Below, in pieces: positions 59,390-64,000 of a DNA stretch of 64,000 nucleotides. Origin of the DNA: Nageia nagi (taxonomy: Eukaryota; Pinophyta); assembly GCA_050084985.1 (NCBI GenBank), contig JBITNC010000002.1:38998001-39062000 (forward strand), given 5' to 3'. A program made the position numbers and the translations under genes. The notes below the pieces were generated by a model. The model did not search any database and had not been told where the DNA came from. It saw only the letters and a list, made by a program, of their open reading frames with translations. Each line of letters starts with the position of its first letter. Position 1 is the first letter of the stretch.

Positions 59390-62300
59390 CATCATTTAAA
59401 ATACCTTTCATCACACATAGCTAGCTTAATCTAAGCTAAAATTATGACTAAGATCCTAATCTTTCATTTGATGAAATTTCTACTTACCAAATTGGGTAGA
59501 AACACAGCTTATAACTACCACCATCATCATTAACTCTCAATCAATTTGAACCATTGAATGCAAAATATCCAACATTGCTCCTTCTCGATCTAGGTCAAAC
59601 TGTAACCTTTCCATCTTGGCCCTTTATTTGCATCATTGATCAATGATTCTCGTTGCTTTAAAAAAAACACAACTATCTTTTAATCTTGATCATCCATTTC
59701 ACCACTAAATCCAAGGGTAGGGCATGTTTCCCTAAACCTCTAAATAAATCCTCTTTGGGTTCATTTCAACATAACTCATTGCAATATCATTCAATCATAA
59801 AGTTGGTGTAGCATCTTTGAAGGCATATTTTGAATTTTGAAGTTCTTTTAGAGTTCTTCTTGCATCTCTTATTCATAGGATTTTACCACCAAAAGGAAAA
59901 TTCAACACTGTAGGATCATGTACCTTCGATCTTATTTTTGTTGGCCTTTGTTCTTAGAGAGGTCATGAAGAGCACATTTTTATTTCCTCTCATCTTCCTT
60001 GAGGTGCTATGCTCCTTTGTGTCCTAACACTAGAGCGTATGTGCTCTATGTTAGATCCATCATCTCATCATTTTATTATCATTATGTTGCCCATTATATT
60101 TAAAATTCATCAATAGGATCAACTCCTTACCTCTTAGGTTGTGCATTCATAGTTCATCCCTAGCTTCTTCATTATAATCAACATCAATATCATCATTATT
60201 AGGTATCATTCATGTTATGTTGTTTATTGTTTTCATGATCGTTATCGCTTTTATTTATCAAACTTTTGAAAACGTTTAGGGGGTTGATCATCTATTAAGA
60301 AAGGATAACTCCTTCAACAACTTACGTAACTCCCTAAATCACATGGGTTCCTTTAAAGTTTCCTTTGTTTCCTTGCAAATAGGTTATAGGTTACATAGAG
60401 CTAGATCTTTGTGTGATTAACTAAGGACTCTATATCAATAATACAATCAATATATGTAATCCTTGGCAACTTAAGCCCAAGTTCTTATTTTTTTAACAAT
60501 AGTAAAATATGCTGCTTCTTATAATTTTAATATAATTTTATTAATTTTCTTAAGTAATAGTAAAATATCTTGATTAATGGAATGACTCTTTAATAAGGAT
60601 CTTATGCATATAAACTTCTTTTGTATAGGAAGACTATAAAACAACATCAAAAAGATATCTAACCATATGGAGGAATGACTAAGAGTTGATACACTTGAAT
60701 ACGACTTTTTATTTATTATTATTATCTTGTCACTCTTATCATCTAATCGTCTTACCAATTTACGAAGACTTCTAAAGTATAGTATGAAATCTAAATATTT
60801 TTTTACTACATTGTAATAGATTATCGATCATATCATTTGAGGTATCCACATATGCAATATTGAATATAAAACACCTAGCTTAATTACCTTCATAATTAAA
60901 TAGGCCATCACCCTAACACTAGATCAAAATTAAACAAGAACCATTATAGGGACATTATTTGTCTTACTCTTACAATTCATTTTATATATACTTTGCATAC
61001 CTTTTTTTATTTATTTATTGTAAATCTTCTTTTTTTAGTTTGAAGTAAGATGCTTAAATTGCATCATAATTACCTAAGCATGCATGGGTAATGTAAAACT
61101 ATTAAACCATGGGAACGACATTGAGTTTTGAACTTGAACCTTCACTATCGTAATTAACCACTTTATCAATCTAACTTCAATCACTTGGTTTTGCATCATA
61201 AAATCTTATCATTATTATAGTTTTATGTGTTAATTAACTAGATTTTATTACTTAACCAATTTTCATAATTTTCATAAATTATGTGTACCTTATTTTTGTT
61301 TGTCTGCAAAAGTTTAATTATAATATAAACATATTATCTTTAAAAAATAAAAATAAAGTATCTAATTATTGAAAAAAAATACAAAATATTTTTTTAATAA
61401 ACTTTTACTTATTTATGTAGATAATAATATACTTCAGTTAGAAAATACACTCTAAATGATTCTTATATATATATATATATATAGACACACTTACACTTGA
61501 TCTTATTGCTCTTATGTTTTTAATTTGTAAACTACTATTTAAGCAATCAGATTTGAATTTAAATCTCAATGTTTTTGAAACTTCAACAGCTATTCTCAAT
61601 AACTCCCTAGTGAAGACCCACAATCTTCATCCTCTTCCTTATCACAAAATATTGTGGGGAGTAACAACATTCCACATCACTCAGCCAAGGAACCCATGTA
61701 CTTTTATTTTGATTGTAGAAGACAATACCAATCTGTTGTACTTATCTCTAAGGGCTTTCGACTATGTATTAAAGGGGTCACTATTTCTCAGTCAGAAAGC
61801 GACTTTATGGTGGTCCTTCGGATTTTATGCTGATTTTGGAGCACAGAGGACAACAACTGTAAACTTGGATTTGTCAACACATTAAGATTCCAATCTTTGC
61901 CCTGAAAAATCTGGAGATTTTTGCATGTTCTTCGGTCCACATTTCTCAGCCTAGATAAGATTTTCCATTTTGACAAGTTTTCTAGATATGTTGCTTGGTC
62001 TTTACTACGATACCGAAAAAACCTCATTGCATACTTCACAAGCATTTTAATAATCATGGGAGTCAGTCTCCAATTTTTTCCTGATGGAGTTGTCCTTCCA
62101 AACACAGCCGCCCATGCAATGCAATTCCCTGCAAGTTCTACAGCTGATTGGCAATTTTGTGGGTGAAGTTGGAAATAACCAGTCTTCAAAACCTTTGACT
62201 CAAAAAACAAACACCTAATCTATTAACTATTTTCGATACAAGGTGGTTATAAATTTGTGGGCGGAATGTTTATGTTGACCATTTCTGTAGTCAAACTTCT

Positions 62301-62430
62301 CCCCGCGTTTTATGCGCGTTGTCTTCTGCATTGGTTTATTTTCATTGGTTTATTTTCGTAGAACATTTTTTGGGCTAGAAGAGAAGCTTTTTTTGATTGA
62401 TCAGAATTTGAATTTTTATAACCGATCTTT
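59390..62430. other. Upstream intergenic DNA of the dioxygenase gene
   Basis: Mostly AT-rich with no recognised gene. A (TA)n run lies at 61,464-61,483. From about 61,500 base composition is more balanced, and the - strand has a 140-codon open frame (61,788-62,210), with shorter + strand frames opposite it. The predicted protein is Lys/Arg/Leu-rich and matches no family I recognise. It could be chance, a captured fragment, or part of the distal promoter region. I do not call it a gene. Confidence 0.45.
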
Positions 62431-62435
62431 AGGCC

Positions 62436-62444
62436 TATAAATTA
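62436..62444 (+). promoter_or_regulatory. TATA-like box of the dioxygenase gene
   Basis: TATAAATTA lies 132 bases before the start codon. A transcription start about 30 bases downstream would give a 5' UTR of roughly 100-110 bases. It is the best TATA match near the gene; not tested. Confidence 0.6.
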
Positions 62445-62575
62445 AGGCCCATAATCTCTAACTTCCATAAAGACTTTTTGATCTGTTTTTATTTTCTGCT
62501 ATAGATACAGTCCATAAGTGATCGAGTTTCATATAAGGATTTTGTGGGCTTAGATTTCTTTTTTGCTGTTCTTGG

Positions 62576-64000
62576 ATGGCTTCAGTTGATTTTAATAGGA
62601 GTTTTCCCAACTGGGGGAAATCTTATATTAAAGTTGAGGGTATTGATGAAATTACAAAAACCCAACTACAAGAAGTACCGGAAAGATACATAAAAAATGA
62701 TGAAGAGAGACCATCACCTCCCGGTACCACAGTTTGTGATCACGAGGTCAGCATACCAGTGATTGACATGGCAAAGATTGCACACCCACAACACAGACAC
62801 CAAGAGATTTGTAGGATTGCCAAGGCATGTCAAGAATGGGGCTTCTTTCAGGCACGTTCTAAGATTTTTTATGTTTAAATTTGATTTTATTACTCAGCCA
62901 TAGTCTCTCTTTTATGTAGCACTGATATTGAATACATTTTGGAACAATGTAGGCAGTGAAAGTTTTTTGATAATAACATTGCGGTTGATGTTTTCTGCAG
63001 ATTGTCAATCATGGTATTCCTTATTCACTAATGGACAGAATAAAGAGAGTTGGTAAAAGGTTTTTTGAGCTACCAAAGGAGGAGAAAGAAAGGTACGCTG
63101 TGAGACCGAGTGATCTGCAAGGCTATGGGCAGACCTTCGTTGTCTCTGAAGATCAGAAGTTGGATTGGGGCAACGTATTAGGGCTGATCATGTCCCCCAC
63201 ACAACTCAAAGACCTTAGCATGTGGCCAGCTATTACTGATTTCAGGTAAACATTAATAACATAGATAAGCGTAAGCTAGAACACAATACTATTGTTCACC
63301 ACTTCAAAATGAAATTTGAAGGTCTTGATGTTATTCACTGTTGTTCAGTGCCTATTAGGAAGATTTGATATATATATATATATTTACTAATGTAGGTTGG
63401 TTGTGATTTTGCAGGGAAAGTGTGGAGGCATACAACACTGAAATCAGAAGAGTTGCTGTTACAGTGTTGGCTTTGATAGCTGAGACATTGCAATTGCCAT
63501 CTGACTTCTTTGACAAGAGATTTGGCAATGTGTACCAAAAGATGAGGATGAATTACTATCCCCCATGCCTCAGGCCAGATCTTGTCTTAGGCCTAAGTGC
63601 ACATGCCGACATGACTGGCATCACACTATTGCTCCAAGATGATGAGATTGAAGGATTACAAGTACACAAAGATGACCAATGGATAACTGTGCAACCGATT
63701 CCTTATGCTCTAGTCATCAACCTTGGAAACTTGATAGAGGTAAATATACCTTGAAAAAGCTCTTTCCTGTTTAACATAGAATTATAATTTTTTATTTGTT
63801 TTAAGTGGTTGACATATTTGTGCAGGTTATGACAAATGGAAGATACAAGAGCATTGAACACCGAGCAATAACAAATAAGGATAAAGGGAGGCTTTCAATT
63901 CCAGTGTTTTGTGCTCCTGGATTCTATGAAGAAATTGCTCCTGCTGATCAATTTATCGATCAAACTCACCCATGCTTATTCAGAAAGTTCATACACAAAG
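62576..64000 (+). CDS. 2-oxoglutarate/Fe(II)-dependent dioxygenase (SRG1-like), 3' end outside window
   Basis: The enzyme would oxidise a small molecule using O2 and 2-oxoglutarate, in the cytosol; substrate unknown. Exons: 62,576-62,851, 63,001-63,245, 63,415-63,739, 63,826 to beyond 64,000; about 340 residues are visible. Introns 2 and 3 are GT-AG; intron 1 is GC-AG. The N-terminal non-haem dioxygenase domain spans about residues 60-170 (IPVIDMAKI, ACQEWGFFQ joined to IVNHGIP). The catalytic domain has NYYPPC (220-225), the iron ligands in HADMT (His237, Asp239) and His294 in SIEHRA, and the 2-oxoglutarate-binding Arg304 and Ser306 in RLSIPVF. In NLGNLIEV (276-283), Asn279 replaces the usual Asp of the N-x-G-D motif. 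Intron positions and motifs fit the DOXC class (SRG1, norcoclaurine-synthase-like and other specialised-metabolism enzymes). The start ATG lies in a good plant context (ATGGC). No stop is reached. Confidence 0.95.
62852..63000 (+). other. Intron 1 of the dioxygenase, GC-AG type
   Basis: The exon ends TTTCAG and the intron starts GCACGT. The acceptor is TTTTCTGCAG before ATTGTCAATC. Joining here gives the conserved WGFFQ-IVNHG junction in phase 0. The nearest GT (62,856) would shift the frame and lose the NHG motif. Confidence 0.85.

Noticed and set aside
62856-62857. GT donor for intron 1 of the dioxygenase
   Set aside because: It would add four bases to exon 1, shift the frame and destroy the conserved NHG motif of exon 2; the GC donor at 62,852 keeps everything in frame.

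Overview
This window looks like nuclear DNA of a land plant with a large, repeat-filled, AT-rich genome. A gymnosperm or conifer is plausible, but the species cannot be read from the sequence. Only one intact host gene is visible: a 2-oxoglutarate/Fe(II)-dependent dioxygenase entering from 62,576 on the + strand and running off the right edge. Almost everything else is a stack of decayed, nested transposable elements. No rRNA, tRNA or CRISPR features were seen.

Layout, left to right. (1) 1-1,970: AT-rich DNA with a CT microsatellite and a 106-bp tandem duplication. (2) 1,971-7,978: a complete LTR element read on the - strand. It has two ~983-bp LTRs, a gag-like ORF, two extra ORFs between the 5' LTR and gag, no pol, and two arrays of short tandem repeats (96-bp and 41-bp units). 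(3) 8,270-8,432: a long near-perfect foldback. (4) 10,230-10,790: a relic reverse transcriptase of the Tat lineage (Ty3/gypsy). (5) 11,752-24,090: an old chromovirus with very long LTRs (3.85 and 4.43 kb) and a clean CTAAC target duplication; its LTRs differ in length because they carry 2 and 4 copies of a ~300-310-bp internal repeat. (6) 24,150-25,602: a pentatricopeptide-repeat (PPR) pseudogene ending at a CACTA-transposon terminus, which interrupts a Tat-lineage pol relic (25,604-28,260: RT, RNase H, a second archaeal-type RNase H, integrase). (7) 29,700-31,275: an antisense plant-mobile-domain (PMD) pseudogene. (8) 31,276-45,412: a second gag-only LTR element inserted in that PMD sequence (TSD TTTAC). 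It carries its own antisense PMD pseudogene (40,690-42,545) and is itself split by a Ty1/copia element at 34,259-39,659 (TSD CTGAT). (9) 46,627-59,386: a CACTA (En/Spm) DNA transposon with matching termini and a 3-bp AAT duplication. It holds a broken TNP2-type transposase, tandemly amplified PPR-derived units, a recent 880-bp tandem duplication, and a solo LTR (57,123-58,344, TSD GCATG). (10) 59,390-62,430: mostly featureless upstream DNA. (11) 62,436-64,000: TATA-like box and the dioxygenase gene, with four exons visible; its first intron is GC-AG.

How the parts relate. The dioxygenase is the only sequence likely to serve the plant; it probably acts in specialised metabolism. The transposon material reads as an insertion history: Tat element with antisense PMD first, then the gag-only element into it, then copia into that. 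Two points recur and are the most interesting: antisense PMD ORFs in two separate Tat-like contexts, and PPR fragments next to CACTA termini in two separate places.
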